From contig NZ_CP109327.1 of NCBI RefSeq assembly GCF_035918155.1, positions 2,232,001 to 2,296,000 of the forward strand: a DNA stretch of 64,000 nt. The letters run 5' to 3'. Positions 30,376 to 39,813 of the stretch are shown here, one piece after another. The notes below the pieces were generated by a model, which did not search any database, was not told where the DNA came from, and saw only the letters and a program-made list of their open reading frames with translations. This DNA is from Streptomyces sp. NBC_01591 (GTDB lineage: Bacteria; Actinomycetota; Actinomycetes; Streptomycetales; Streptomycetaceae). The position numbers were made by a program, and so were the translations under genes. Positions within the stretch are counted from its first letter, which is position 1. Each line of letters starts with the position of its first letter.

Positions 30376-31257
30376 TCAGTGGGTGCCGCCGCCGGTCACC
30401 GGGTTCCGACGGCGACGGCTGCGCACCGCGGTGAGCCCGCCGAGGCCGAGCACCGCGAGGGCGCCGGCTCCGGCGACTGCCGAGGTGGCGGTCAGGGCCG
30501 TGCCGGAGGCGGTGCTCGCGGCGGCCGTACGGGGTTTGCCGCTGCCGGACCCGGGGGGCCCGTCAGCCGGTGCGTAGCCGCCCGCCTTGCCGGAGCGGGC
30601 GTAGGCGGAGCCGGGGAGCTTGTCGCCGTAGGCCGCCCGCACCCGGGCCCGGTAGGCGGCCAGCGTGGTGCCGCGGGCGCCGACTGCGCGGACCGCGTCC
30701 TGGTCCAGCGGAAGCACCTTCGTCCCCTTCTGGACGTACCAGGCGTCCACCTGCGGCTCGCGGAAGACCGTGCCGCCGGGCAGCTTGCGGGCGCCCGCGG
30801 CGGCGTACCGGGTCTCGTCGTCGCCGGTGGCGATGTTCACCACCTGCCGGCCGCCGTCCTTCCCTTCCTTCGGAAGGGTCCACAGGGACGCCTTCTGTCC
30901 GTCCGAGGAGACGGCCGTGGTGGCGAAGTAGTCCAGCCTGGAGACGGGCGCGCCGGGCTTCCCCGCGACGAAGCCGGGATCGAGGCTGTGTAAGGGGACG
31001 GTGGCGCCCTCGATGCGCGGGGCGGCCGCCGACCGGGCGATCGCCCCGTCACGGGCGAAGAAACGGGACAGCGTGTGCAGGGTCGCGGGGTCACCGGCCG
31101 CCTGGCGGGCGGCGGCCGGCGCGGACGGACCGGCCGCGGGGCCGGTGGCCGCCGCTGCCCCGGGAGCCGCGGAGAGCAGGGCGGCGCCGGCCAGAACCCC
31201 GGTGGCGGCCAGGGCGGCGGCCGCGGACCGTGCGGTGCGTGCAGTCCTGGAGATCAT
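30376..31257 (-). CDS. Secreted, C-terminally anchored protein of unknown function
   Basis: 293 residues. A clear signal peptide (about 1-36, positively charged then Ala-rich), an extracellular part rich in Gly/Ala, and a C-terminal hydrophobic helix (about 255-275) followed by RSRRRRNP, the layout of a wall- or membrane-anchored protein but without an LPxTG motif. I cannot name a domain in the middle ([20 protein letters not shown] region). Four bases after the papain-like peptidase gene, with GGAGCG as ribosome site, so the two are co-expressed and may act together outside the cell. Confidence 0.75.
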   Translation of the reverse strand: MISRTARTARSAAAALAATGVLAGAALLSAAPGAAAATGPAAGPSAPAAARQAAGDPATLHTLSRFFARDGAIARSAAAPRIEGATVPLHSLDPGFVAGKPGAPVSRLDYFATTAVSSDGQKASLWTLPKEGKDGGRQVVNIATGDDETRYAAAGARKLPGGTVFREPQVDAWYVQKGTKVLPLDQDAVRAVGARGTTLAAYRARVRAAYGDKLPGSAYARSGKAGGYAPADGPPGSGSGKPRTAAASTASGTALTATSAVAGAGALAVLGLGGLTAVRSRRRRNPVTGGGTH

Positions 31258-31261
31258 TTCG

Positions 31262-31924
31262 TCACGCTCCGATCCGGTAGAGCGAGTGGGTCCAGGAGAA
31301 CTCGTCGTTGTTCACGTACCAGGCGTGCGAGGCCCAGTTGTAGCGGTTGCTGGAGGGCCAGGGATCGCCCCAGTAGACCCAGCTGTTCGAGTCGTCGTAT
31401 CCGTACAGGACATGCATGTGGCCACCGCCCGACGACCACTGGATGCGAGTCTCGACGGGGCGGCCCGCGGCGATCTCGGCCTGGACGGTGGGATAGCGCA
31501 GCCGGCCGTTCACATACGAACCGGGGTTGACGCCGGCCCAGGACAGGCCGTCCTGGACATTGCCGAGCGTGGCTTGCGAGTTGGGGCACTCGTAGCCCTG
31601 GGCACGGCCGAAGGCGGCGTTGCAGAACTGATTCTGCGAGGAGTTGCGGCCGAACCAGGTGGCGATGGTGTTGCCGGATGCCGCCCAGCACCAGTTGGTC
31701 TTCTGCTGGGCCTGCATGGTGATGTTCAGCCGCTGGGTGGCGGCGATGCCACCGACGGCGGAGGGGTTCTGTCCCGGCGCGGCGGCCGTGGTCGTGGTCT
31801 GGGCCGCCGAAGCGGTGGTGGGGGTCTGAGCTGCCGAGGCGGTCGCCGTAGGAACGGCGAGGAGTACGGCGGCGAGAGCCGCCATGACCGGGAGTCGTCC
31901 CGGTCGGATTCCTGGCTTGCGTAT
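31262..31924 (-). CDS. Secreted papain-like cysteine peptidase (AvrRpt2/C70-type)
   Basis: Extracellular peptidase-like protein. The catalytic cysteine motif QQKTNWCWAASGNTIATWFG and the histidine motif GGGHMHVLYGYD are clear, with WVYWGDPWPS after it. A good signal peptide runs RKPGIRPGRLPVMAALAAVL... to ASA. The start is a problem: GGGAGGA (31936-31930) is ideally placed before codon 31924-31922, which is ATA rather than ATG. The next in-frame ATG (the Met in PVMAALAAV, 31885) would leave a very short signal; upstream ATGs in the frame (to 32017) would add a poor N-terminus and place the ribosome site inside the gene. Mature function intact by eye. Confidence 0.75.
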   Translation of the reverse strand: MRKPGIRPGRLPVMAALAAVLLAVPTATASAAQTPTTASAAQTTTTAAAPGQNPSAVGGIAATQRLNITMQAQQKTNWCWAASGNTIATWFGRNSSQNQFCNAAFGRAQGYECPNSQATLGNVQDGLSWAGVNPGSYVNGRLRYPTVQAEIAAGRPVETRIQWSSGGGHMHVLYGYDDSNSWVYWGDPWPSSNRYNWASHAWYVNNDEFSWTHSLYRIGA

Positions 31925-32152
31925 TGCGTTCCTCCCAATGCAGGGGGTGTGTGATCGGAGGAGCGCGTCCGGACGCTGTTCGAGGAGCATCAACCGTTGT
32001 CGGGGACGGGTCAACACGCTTCAATGCGGGGGAACATCGCGGTGTGAACGGCGTGGCGGATACGTGAACGGCCCTCCCCCGGCCACCTGCGGCACCGCCC
32101 CCACCCGACGCGGTCTTCCCGCTCCGTGTCGTGACGTTCACCTGGAGGACCC

Positions 32153-33079
32153 ATGCAGCACACCGAGGCCGAACTGGCGCAGGTGCTGCACACCGGCCCG
32201 TTCCATCTGGCGCTGCGCACCGCGCTCTCGGTGCGGGGGCTGCCGCTCCAACGGGTGCAGCACCATCTCGCGCACCGCGGGGTCAAGGTCGGGGTGACCA
32301 GCCTGAGTTACTGGCAGCAGGGGGCCAGGCGCCCGCAGCGCGCCGAGTCCCTGCGGGCCGTGAAGGCGCTGGAGGAGGTGCTGGAGCTGCCCGGGAACTC
32401 GCTGCTCCGGCTGCTGGGGACGGGGAGCGGCCGCCCGGACGCCGACCGTCCGGCCGCGCGTTCGTACCGTTCGCTGATGGAGGCGTCCGGCGCGGTGGAG
32501 CGGCTGCTCGCCGCGATGGGGTCACCGGTGGACGGCGGGTTGCACACGGTGGGCCATCACGAGCGGGTACGGATCGGTCCCGGCCGGGAGTTGCGGCAGC
32601 GCGAGTCGCAGCATGTGGTGCGTGCCCACCGCGACGACATCGACCGCTACCTCGCCGTCCACCGGGGCGATCCGGGCTGCGATCCGGCGCGGGTGACGGT
32701 GACGGCCCGGGAGAACTGCCGGACGGGGCGGGTCCGCTGGGACCGCGGCACGGGGGTGCTCGTCGCCGAGCTGCTCTTCGACACCCGGTTGAGTGCGGGC
32801 GACACGTACCTCTTCGGCTACGGCTTCGACGACGGCACGGGAGGTCCGAGCGGGAAGTACGTGCGGGGGTTCAGCTTCGGCGGTGGGCAGTACGTGCTGC
32901 AGGTGGCCTTCGACGAGGCCGCACTGCCGGTACGGTGCCGGCGCTTCGCCCAGGTCTCGGCGGGGGCGCCGCGCGGCGCCCGCACGGACCTCACGCTGGC
33001 CGGCAGGCACCGGACCGTTCACCTGGTGGAGCAGGGGGTACGGCCCGGCCTGGTCGGCATCGACTGGGACTGGGAGTGA
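32153..33079 (+). CDS. XRE-like DNA-binding protein
   Basis: 308 residues. The N-terminal ~85 residues resemble a helix-turn-helix of the XRE type (LRTALSVRGLPLQRVQHHLA...VTSLSYWQQGARRPQRAESL), and the rest is a beta-rich domain of unknown type with a conserved-looking YLFGYGFDDGTGGPSGKYVR segment. Probably a cytosolic regulator; its target cannot be read here. ATG 32153 has a perfect GGAGG seven bases upstream. Divergent from the peptidase gene. Confidence 0.75.
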   Translation: MQHTEAELAQVLHTGPFHLALRTALSVRGLPLQRVQHHLAHRGVKVGVTSLSYWQQGARRPQRAESLRAVKALEEVLELPGNSLLRLLGTGSGRPDADRPAARSYRSLMEASGAVERLLAAMGSPVDGGLHTVGHHERVRIGPGRELRQRESQHVVRAHRDDIDRYLAVHRGDPGCDPARVTVTARENCRTGRVRWDRGTGVLVAELLFDTRLSAGDTYLFGYGFDDGTGGPSGKYVRGFSFGGGQYVLQVAFDEAALPVRCRRFAQVSAGAPRGARTDLTLAGRHRTVHLVEQGVRPGLVGIDWDWE

Positions 33080-33097
33080 ATCCGTCCCCGGCCGGTG

Positions 33098-33526
33098 TCA
33101 GGCGTCGGGGCCCGCGACCAGCTTTCCACCCTCGACCCTGACCGGGACCGAGGGCAGCGGCGCGGTCGCCGGACCGTGCATCGCCTTGCCGGTCGTCGTG
33201 TCGAAGTGGCTGCCGTGGCAGGGGCACCGCCCCACGTTGTCCTCGACCTTGTCCAGCAGGCAGCCCGCGTGGGTGCACTGGGCGCTGAACGCCTTGTACT
33301 GGCCCTTGGCCGGGCAGTTCACGATGACCCGCTCATTGCGGTAGAGCTTGGATCCGCCGACCGGGACCTCGTCCGGCGCGCCGAGCTCGACGGGAGCGGT
33401 CGGCGTCGGCGTCTCGGCGTGGCCGAGCTTCGATTCGGTCGAGCAGGCGGCCACTCCCAGCCCGGCGGCGCCGGCGAGAGCGGCACCCTTCAGCACGGTA
33501 CGGCGGGCGGCGGGCTGGCCGGACAT
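33098..33526 (-). CDS. Tat-exported Rieske lipoprotein
   Basis: 142 residues. The N-terminus has a twin-arginine signal (ARRTVLKGAALAGAAGLGV) ending in a lipobox (GVAAC), so it should be folded, exported by Tat and lipid-anchored outside the membrane. The Rieske [2Fe-2S] motifs CTHAGCLL and CPCHGSHF are intact. Electron partners are unknown. ATG 33526 is chosen because the signal begins there; the longer frame to 33643 is rejected. Confidence 0.88.
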   Translation of the reverse strand: MSGQPAARRTVLKGAALAGAAGLGVAACSTESKLGHAETPTPTAPVELGAPDEVPVGGSKLYRNERVIVNCPAKGQYKAFSAQCTHAGCLLDKVEDNVGRCPCHGSHFDTTTGKAMHGPATAPLPSVPVRVEGGKLVAGPDA

Positions 33527-33741
33527 GCGGTCTCCACTGGTCGGAGGGGTGGATGGGCACCGGGCGCGACCGAAGCGCCGCGGGTACCAGGAGTACCGCG
33601 GGCATCGGAGTCCGCAGAGCCATCGGTGCCATCGGTGACACAACCGACGATACCGGCGGAGACCGACGGCCCTGCGGCCGGGCCACCCGAGACCGGTTGT
33701 TCCTGGTCAGCGGCTTCAGTAGCTCAGCGCAGGCAGAGGGA

Positions 33742-33775
33742 GGCGGCGGCCCCCGGGGGTCCGGGAGCCGCCGCC
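33742..33775. terminator. Terminator after uvrA
   Basis: GGCGGCGGC pairs with GCCGCCGCC around a GC-rich inner region, 14 bases after the uvrA stop. Confidence 0.75.
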
Positions 33776-33789
33776 CCGACGCGGAGGCG

Positions 33790-36700
33790 TCAGGCCTTGC
33801 GCGCGCGGGTCGCCTTCTTCGCCGCGGGCTTCTTCGCCGCAGCCGTCTTGGCGGTCTTGGCCGTGGCGGACTTCGCGGTCTGGCCCGCGCTCGTCCTGGC
33901 CGTGGCCGTCTTCCTCGCCGGGGCCGACTTCGCGGCGACCGTCTTCTTCGCGGCCACCTTCCGCACCGGCTTGCGGGCCGCGGGCACCGCGGCCTCGTTC
34001 ACCCGGTCCGGATCCAGGATGCCCTGGAGGAACTTGCCGGTGTGGCTGGCCGGAACGCAGGCCACCTCCTCCGGAGTCCCCTCGGCGATGACCAGACCGC
34101 CGCCGCTGCCGCCTTCGGGGCCCATGTCGATGACCCAGTCCGCGGTCTTGATCACATCGAGGTTGTGCTCGATGACGATCACCGAGTTGCCCTTGTCGAC
34201 CAGACCGGAGAGCACCTTGATGAGTTTGCTGATGTCCTCGAAGTGCAGACCCGTGGTCGGCTCGTCCAGAACGTAGACCGTACGGCCGGTGGAACGCTTC
34301 TGCAGCTCGCTGGCGAGCTTCACCCGCTGCGCCTCACCGCCGGAGAGCGTCGGCGCGGACTGGCCGAGCCGCACGTATCCGAGGCCCACCTCGTTGAGCG
34401 TGCGCAGGTGGCGGGCGATCGTCGGGACGGCCTCGAAGAACTCCAGGCCCTCCTCGATCGGCATGTCCAGCACCTCGGCGATGGACTTGCCCTTGTAGTG
34501 GACCTCCAGGGTCTCCCGGTTGTAGCGCGCTCCGTGGCAGACCTCGCACGGGACGTACACATCCGGCAGGAAGTTCATCTCGATCTTGATGGTGCCGTCG
34601 CCGGAGCAGTTCTCGCAGCGGCCACCCTTGACGTTGAAGGAGAAGCGGCCCGGCAGATAGCCGCGCACCTTTGCCTCCATCGTCTCCGCGAACAGCTTGC
34701 GGACATGGTCGAAGACGCCGGTGTACGTCGCCGGGTTGGACCGGGGGGTCCGGCCGATGGGCGACTGGTCGACGTGCACCACCTTGTCGACCAGGTCGTC
34801 GCCGTCGACCCGGGTGTGCCGGCCGGGGACCGACTTGGCGCCGTTCAACTCGCGCGCCAGGTGGGTGTAGAGGATGTCGTTGACCAGCGTCGACTTCCCG
34901 GAACCCGAGACGCCCGTGACGGCCGTGAGCCGGCCGAGCGGGAAGGAGACGTCGATGTCCTGGAGGTTGTTCTCCCGGGCGCCGTGCACCGTGAGCCTGC
35001 GCTGCGGGTCGACGGGGCGCCGGACGTCGGGCATCGGGATCGACTTCTCGCCGGTCAGATACTGGCCGGTGATCGACTCGCCGTTGGCCAGCAGCTCCTT
35101 GAGCGATCCGGAGTGGACCACCTTGCCGCCGTGCTCACCGGCGCCGGGGCCGATGTCGACGACCCAGTCGGCGACCTTGATGGTGTCCTCGTCGTGCTCG
35201 ACGACGATGAGCGTGTTGCCCATGTCGCGGAGCCGGACCAGGGTCTCGATCAGCCGGTGGTTGTCCCGCTGGTGCAGGCCGATGGACGGTTCGTCCAGCA
35301 CGTACAGCACGCCTACCAGGCCGGAGCCGATCTGGGTGGCGAGCCGGATGCGCTGAGCCTCGCCGCCGGACAGGGTGCCGGCCGCGCGGTTGAGCGAGAG
35401 GTAGTCGAGGCCGACGTCGACGAGGAACCTCAGCCGCTCGTTGACCTCCTTCAGTACCCGTTCGGCGATCTTCTTGTCGCGGGCGTTGAGCTTCATCCGG
35501 CCGAGGAATTCGGCGCATTCGCTGATCGACATCGCGGCGACCTGGGCGATGGACTTCTCCATCACCGTCACCGCGAGGACGATCGGCTTGAGCCTGGTGC
35601 CCTCACAGGTCGGGCAGGGCACCTCGCGCATGTAGCCCTCGAAGCGCTCGCGGCTGGAGTCGCTCTCGGCGTCGGAGTGCCGCCGCTTGACGAACTGCAC
35701 CGCGCCCTCGAAGGCGGGGGTGGTGTACGCGCGCTCCCGTCCGTAGCGGTTGCGGTAGCGGACCTCGGTCTGGATCTTGTGGCCGAAGAGCAGGGCCTTC
35801 TTGGCCCGCTGCGGCAGCCCGGCCCAGGGGATGTCCGTACGGAATCCGAGGGCGTCGGCGAGCGCGTTGATCTGCCGGCCGAAGTACTCCTTGGTGTGGC
35901 CGTGCGACCAGGGGTGGATCGCGCCCTCGTCGAGCGACCTCTCCTCGTCGGGGACGATCAGCTCCGGGTCGACCTCCATCCGCGTACCGATACCCGTGCA
36001 GTCGGGGCAGGCGCCGAAGGGCGAGTTGAAGGAGAAGGAACGCGGTTCGAGCTCCTCGAAGGAGAGGTCGTCGTACGGGCAGTAGAGGTGCTCGGAGTAC
36101 ATCCGCTCGCGCTCGGGGTCGTCCTCGGGGAGGTCGACGAAGTCGAGCACGACCATGCCTCCGGAGAGCCCGAGCGCGGTCTCGACCGAGTCGGTCAGCC
36201 GGCGCTTGGCGCTGTCCTTCACCGTGAGACGGTCGATGACCACCTCGATGGTGTGCTTCTCCTGCTTCTTCAGCTTGGGCGGCTCGGAGAGCTGGATGGT
36301 CTCGCCGTCGACCCGGGCCCTGCTGTAGCCCTTGGTCTGCAGATCGGCGAAGAGGTCGACGAACTCGCCCTTGCGCTCGCGCACCAGCGGCGAGAGCACC
36401 TGGAAGCGGCTGCCCTCGGGCAGGCCGAGCACCTTGTCGACGATCGCCTGCGGCGACTGGCGCGAGATGGGCCGGCCGCACTCCGGGCAGTGCGGCTTGC
36501 CGATCCGGGCGAAGAGCAGCCTGAGGTAGTCGTAGACCTCGGTGATGGTGCCGACCGTCGAGCGCGGGTTGCGCGAGGTCGACTTCTGGTCGATGGAGAC
36601 AGCGGGCGAGAGTCCCTCGATGAAGTCGACGTCCGGCTTGTCCATCTGGCCGAGGAACTGGCGGGCGTACGAGGAGAGGGACTCCACGTAGCGTCGCTGG

Positions 36701-36849
36701 CCCTCGGCGAAAATCGTGTCGAACGCGAGGGACGACTTGCCCGACCCGGAAAGCCCGGTGAAGACGATGAGGGAGTCGCGGGGGAGGTCGAGCGAGACGT
36801 TCTTGAGGTTGTGCTCGCGAGCGCCACGGACGATGAGACGGTCGGCCAC
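33790..36849 (-). CDS. uvrA: UvrA excinuclease ATPase
   Basis: Damage-recognition ABC ATPase of nucleotide excision repair. 1019 residues from GTG 36849 (AAAGG ten bases upstream). Two ABC modules: Walker [14 protein letters not shown] near residue 31 and [12 protein letters not shown] near 645; signatures [13 protein letters not shown] and [13 protein letters not shown]; zinc fingers with CPEC, CPTCEG and CENCSGDG...CEVCHG. The last ~60 residues are an Ala/Lys/Thr-rich, histone H1-like tail (repeated AKK, ATAKTA), not part of the catalytic protein. The frame is open upstream to 37026 but without family sequence. Confidence 0.96.
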   Translation of the reverse strand: MADRLIVRGAREHNLKNVSLDLPRDSLIVFTGLSGSGKSSLAFDTIFAEGQRRYVESLSSYARQFLGQMDKPDVDFIEGLSPAVSIDQKSTSRNPRSTVGTITEVYDYLRLLFARIGKPHCPECGRPISRQSPQAIVDKVLGLPEGSRFQVLSPLVRERKGEFVDLFADLQTKGYSRARVDGETIQLSEPPKLKKQEKHTIEVVIDRLTVKDSAKRRLTDSVETALGLSGGMVVLDFVDLPEDDPERERMYSEHLYCPYDDLSFEELEPRSFSFNSPFGACPDCTGIGTRMEVDPELIVPDEERSLDEGAIHPWSHGHTKEYFGRQINALADALGFRTDIPWAGLPQRAKKALLFGHKIQTEVRYRNRYGRERAYTTPAFEGAVQFVKRRHSDAESDSSRERFEGYMREVPCPTCEGTRLKPIVLAVTVMEKSIAQVAAMSISECAEFLGRMKLNARDKKIAERVLKEVNERLRFLVDVGLDYLSLNRAAGTLSGGEAQRIRLATQIGSGLVGVLYVLDEPSIGLHQRDNHRLIETLVRLRDMGNTLIVVEHDEDTIKVADWVVDIGPGAGEHGGKVVHSGSLKELLANGESITGQYLTGEKSIPMPDVRRPVDPQRRLTVHGARENNLQDIDVSFPLGRLTAVTGVSGSGKSTLVNDILYTHLARELNGAKSVPGRHTRVDGDDLVDKVVHVDQSPIGRTPRSNPATYTGVFDHVRKLFAETMEAKVRGYLPGRFSFNVKGGRCENCSGDGTIKIEMNFLPDVYVPCEVCHGARYNRETLEVHYKGKSIAEVLDMPIEEGLEFFEAVPTIARHLRTLNEVGLGYVRLGQSAPTLSGGEAQRVKLASELQKRSTGRTVYVLDEPTTGLHFEDISKLIKVLSGLVDKGNSVIVIEHNLDVIKTADWVIDMGPEGGSGGGLVIAEGTPEEVACVPASHTGKFLQGILDPDRVNEAAVPAARKPVRKVAAKKTVAAKSAPARKTATARTSAGQTAKSATAKTAKTAAAKKPAAKKATRARKA

Positions 36850-36950
36850 GCCGGTCCGCACCTTTCTGGAGAGAAGTGGGGGAACTGAGCCCCTGTCCCA
36901 GGGTATGGGGGGCGCCACAGCGATGTACGAAGCTTTCGACTCCGAGCGTA

Positions 36951-36966
36951 TAGCACGCACATTCGA
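36951..36966 (-). promoter_or_regulatory. LexA-box-like site upstream of uvrA
   Basis: Minus strand reads TCGAATGTGCGTGCTA. The core GAAT-GTGC-GTGC matches GAAC-N4-GTTC at six of eight fixed positions. It lies ~100 bases before uvrA and just ahead of TATACG/TACGCT, a possible -10. Candidate only. Confidence 0.4.
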
Positions 36967-37024
36967 TTTACGGACGGCTGTGGACTCCTTCACCCGAATG
37001 AGTGGCGAGGCTAGGCTCAGCCTC

Positions 37025-37714
37025 ATGATTGATCATGCGCGCGACCTGGACGCCGTACGTGAAGCAACCGATCGACTGCTCAGCGCCACCGAAAAATTGG
37101 ACGGTGCCGCACTCGCTCAGCCGTCGCGACTGCCGGGCTGGAGCCGGGGCCATGTCGTTGCGCACCTCTCTCGTAACGCCGACGCGCTCGTAAATGTTCT
37201 CCAGGGCCGGCCCATGTACGCAGACAGCGAAACCCGCGACCGCGACATCGAGCGCGACGCGCCGCGACCGCAGGCCGAGCAGCTGGCCGACCTGGCCGGG
37301 AGCGCGGCCCGCTTCGAAGCCGCCGCCTCCGCCCCGGCCGACTGGTCCCGCACGGTCACCCTGCGCAACGGCGTGACGGACTCCGCCTCCCGGGTCCCGT
37401 TCCGCCGCCGCGTCGAGGTCGAGCTGCACCACGTCGACCTGGGGATCGGCTACGAGCTGGAGGACCTGCCGGAGGAGTTCGTCTCCCGGGAGATCGACTT
37501 CCTCGCCGAGCGGTTCGACGGGCACCCCGATGTCGTGCCCACGAGGATGACCGACGGCAAGGGACCGGTCCGGACGACCGGCGGCGGCGTGGAGGGCGGC
37601 CCCGTCACGGTCCGCGGCACGGCCCCGGATCTGCTCGGCTGGCTCTGCGGGCGCCGCGACGGGGCGGCGCTGACCGTCGAAGGCGGCCCCCTTCCCGTAC
37701 TGCCCCCGCTATAG
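37025..37714 (+). CDS. Maleylpyruvate isomerase/DinB-family protein
   Basis: 229 residues. Mycothiol-dependent maleylpyruvate isomerase N-terminal fold: [20 protein letters not shown] near residue 38 carries the expected metal-binding histidine region, with [18 protein letters not shown] near 138 supplying further histidines. Family members are mycothiol-dependent enzymes; the substrate is unknown. ATG 37025 is 7 bases after TAGGCT (37012-37017) with TTCACC 17 bases further up, so it is probably leaderless. Divergent from uvrA; the next gene begins 10 bases after its stop. Confidence 0.85.
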   Translation: MIDHARDLDAVREATDRLLSATEKLDGAALAQPSRLPGWSRGHVVAHLSRNADALVNVLQGRPMYADSETRDRDIERDAPRPQAEQLADLAGSAARFEAAASAPADWSRTVTLRNGVTDSASRVPFRRRVEVELHHVDLGIGYELEDLPEEFVSREIDFLAERFDGHPDVVPTRMTDGKGPVRTTGGGVEGGPVTVRGTAPDLLGWLCGRRDGAALTVEGGPLPVLPPL

Positions 37715-37724
37715 GCTGAGACGT

Positions 37725-38381
37725 ATGACGTACAGCGGAGCGGTCAGGGTCGGCGGGCGTGCAGACGTACACGAGTTGACGGATCTGATGATCTCCAAGG
37801 TCGCCGTCGGCCCGATGAACAACAACGCCTATCTGCTGCGCTGCCGGGCCACCGGCGAGCAGCTGCTGATCGACGCGGCCGCCGAGGCCGGGACGCTGCT
37901 GCAGCTGATCGGTGACGACGGCATCGCGTCCGTCGTCACCACCCATCGGCACGGCGACCACTGGCAGGCGCTGGGCGAGGTGGTGGCGGCCACCGGAGCG
38001 CGCACCTACGCCGGGCGGTACGACGCCGAGGGCATCCCGGTCCCGACCGATGTCCTCGTCGACGACAACGGCACGGTCCGGGTGGGCAGGGTCACTCTGA
38101 CCGCCCGCCACCTCGTCGGTCACACCCCGGGCTCCATCGCGCTGGTCTACGACGACCCGCACGGCGCCCCGCACCTGTTCACCGGGGACTGCCTCTTCCC
38201 GGGCGGGGTCGGCAATACGCACAAGGACCCCGAGGCCTTCGCGAGCCTGCTCCACGACGTGGAGACCAAGCTCTTCGACCGGCTGCCCGACGAGACATGG
38301 GTCTATCCGGGCCACGGCCACGACACCACGCTCGGCGACGAGCGTCCGCAGCTGCCGCAGTGGCGCGCCCGCGGCTGGTGA
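37725..38381 (+). CDS. Metallo-beta-lactamase fold hydrolase (glyoxalase II-like)
   Basis: 218 residues. The metal-binding motif THRHGDHW is near residue 74, with HTPGS, GDCLFPGGVGNT and PGHGHDT supplying the remaining ligands, the pattern of glyoxalase II-like hydrolases acting on thioesters. Next to a mycothiol-type isomerase, so action on a mycothiol conjugate is possible but unproven. TAGGCT (37712-37717) followed by exactly 7 bases and ATG suggests it has its own leaderless promoter inside the upstream gene's stop codon. Confidence 0.88.
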   Translation: MTYSGAVRVGGRADVHELTDLMISKVAVGPMNNNAYLLRCRATGEQLLIDAAAEAGTLLQLIGDDGIASVVTTHRHGDHWQALGEVVAATGARTYAGRYDAEGIPVPTDVLVDDNGTVRVGRVTLTARHLVGHTPGSIALVYDDPHGAPHLFTGDCLFPGGVGNTHKDPEAFASLLHDVETKLFDRLPDETWVYPGHGHDTTLGDERPQLPQWRARGW

Positions 38382-38473
38382 CTCCGGCCGTACCGGGCCC
38401 GTGCGCGTGAGGTGAGCGCGGACAGGTCGGCCGACGCTTCCCCCGGACCGGGGAGCCACCGTCCGGAAACGCG

Positions 38474-38514
38474 TCGGCCGGGGCGGGCAACGAACCGTTG
38501 CGCGCCCCGGCCGA
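38474..38514. terminator. Bidirectional terminator between MBL gene and terC
   Basis: TCGGCCGGGGCG pairs with CGCCCCGGCCGA, with inner GCAA/TTGC pairing; lies between two convergent genes. Confidence 0.85.
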
Positions 38515-38557
38515 TGCCGGTTCCTGTCCTTCCGGACGGCCGGGCCGTCCGCCCCGG

Positions 38558-39562
38558 TCAGGCGTCGATACCGGCGCCCTTGTCGGCGACCTCGTCCGCC
38601 TTCTCGGCCGACTCCGCCCGGGTCTGCTTCTTGTTGGCCATGAGGCTGGTGATCGTGGTGATCACCAGCACGCCGCAGATGACGCCGAGCGACACCGGGA
38701 TGGAGATCTCGGGGACGTGCACTCCGGACTCGTGCAGTGCGTGCAGCACCAGCTTCACCCCGATGAAGCCGAGGATGGCCGAGAGCCCGTAGCTGAGGTG
38801 GACCAGCTTCTTCAGCAGCCCGCCGATCAGGAAGTACAGCTGCCGCAGCCCCATCAGGGCGAAGGCGTTGGCGGTGAAGACGATGTACGGGTCCTGGGTC
38901 AGACCGAAGATCGCGGGGATGGAGTCCAGGGCGAACAGCACATCGGTGGTGCCGATGGCGAGCATGACGACCATCAGCGGTGTCAGGACGCGCTTGCCGT
39001 TGTTCCGGATGAAGAGCTTGGTGCCGTGGTAGCGGTCGGCCACCCCGAAGCGGCGCTCGATCGTCTTGAGGAGGCGATTCTCCTCGAACTCCTCCTCTTC
39101 CTCGTCGGCCCGCGCCTCCTGGATGAGCTTCCAGGCGGTGTAGATCAGGAACGCGCCGAAGATGTAGAAGACCCACGAGAAGTTGGCGATCACGGCGGCA
39201 CCGGCGGCGATGAAGATCGCCCGCAGCACCAGCGCGATCAGCACACCGACCAGCAGCACCCGCTGCTGGAGGTGCGAGGGAACCGAGAACTTCGCCATGA
39301 TCAGGACGAAGACGAAGAGGTTGTCGACACTGAGCGACTTCTCGGTGATGAAGCCGGCGAAGAACTCGCCCGAGGCCTGGCTCTCGCCGAAGACCAGCAG
39401 GCCGAGCCCGAAGAGGGCAGCCAGCGCGATCCAGACGATCGTCCAGATTCCGGCTTCCTTGGTCGTCACGTCATGAGGCTTGCGCCCGATGAAGAAATCG
39501 ACGGCGATAAGGGCTGACAGACCAAGAATGGTCAGCACCCAGAGGGTCCATGAAACGTCCAC
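38558..39562 (-). CDS. terC: TerC family membrane protein (probable Mn2+ exporter)
   Basis: 334-residue integral membrane protein with nine or so hydrophobic segments. TerC family features: SLSVDNLFVFVLIMAKF near residue 75 and GTTDVLFALDSIPAIFGLT near 212, both carrying the membrane-embedded acidic residues thought to bind metal. An acidic/charged loop (EEEEEFEENR) lies between the halves. The start GTG 39562 has GGAGG only four bases upstream. It is preceded by a yybP-ykoY riboswitch, which supports a role in manganese efflux or manganese loading of exported proteins. The C-terminus is charged and probably cytosolic. Confidence 0.93.
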   Translation of the reverse strand: MDVSWTLWVLTILGLSALIAVDFFIGRKPHDVTTKEAGIWTIVWIALAALFGLGLLVFGESQASGEFFAGFITEKSLSVDNLFVFVLIMAKFSVPSHLQQRVLLVGVLIALVLRAIFIAAGAAVIANFSWVFYIFGAFLIYTAWKLIQEARADEEEEEFEENRLLKTIERRFGVADRYHGTKLFIRNNGKRVLTPLMVVMLAIGTTDVLFALDSIPAIFGLTQDPYIVFTANAFALMGLRQLYFLIGGLLKKLVHLSYGLSAILGFIGVKLVLHALHESGVHVPEISIPVSLGVICGVLVITTITSLMANKKQTRAESAEKADEVADKGAGIDA

Positions 39563-39566
39563 TGCG

Positions 39567-39721
39567 CCTCCGGCAGTTCGCTACGGCTACTGATCAGCGT
39601 CGTCGCTGCCGGAGGTCTCTTCCACCCGGGCGCACGGGCTGCGCACCACGGGCCGGCGCCCCGGGACCGGTCACGGTCCGTATTGACGGGTACGCCGCGT
39701 ATGGGAGTACTCCCCTCCGCC
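39567..39721 (-). promoter_or_regulatory. yybP-ykoY manganese riboswitch of terC with ribosome-site switch
   Basis: The minus strand carries the family's conserved blocks in order: CGGAGGGGAGTACTCCC at the 5' end (39718-39702), CCGTCAATACGGACC in the middle, and GGAAGAGACCTCCGG at the 3' end (to 39608). CGGAGG and CCTCCG close helix P1. The same 3' strand, CCTCCGGCAG (39615-39606), is perfectly complementary to CTGCCGGAGG (39576-39567), which contains the terC ribosome site. The two pairings exclude each other, giving a translational ON switch when metal stabilises the aptamer. Sequence blocks and complementarity are seen; metal response is from the known family. Confidence 0.85.
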
Positions 39722-39727
39722 CAAAGA

Positions 39728-39757
39728 ACAGTACAGGGAACACCAAGGGAAGGTAAA
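39728..39757 (-). promoter_or_regulatory. Promoter of terC
   Basis: TTTACC (39757-39752), 18-base spacer, TACTGT (39733-39728); transcription would begin near 39721, exactly at the 5' edge of the riboswitch. Confidence 0.6.
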
Positions 39758-39813
39758 GGCGAGGGTAAAGATCATTCAAAAGAGCTGGTCGGAGTGGTGT
39801 GAGGTGGGTGCCT

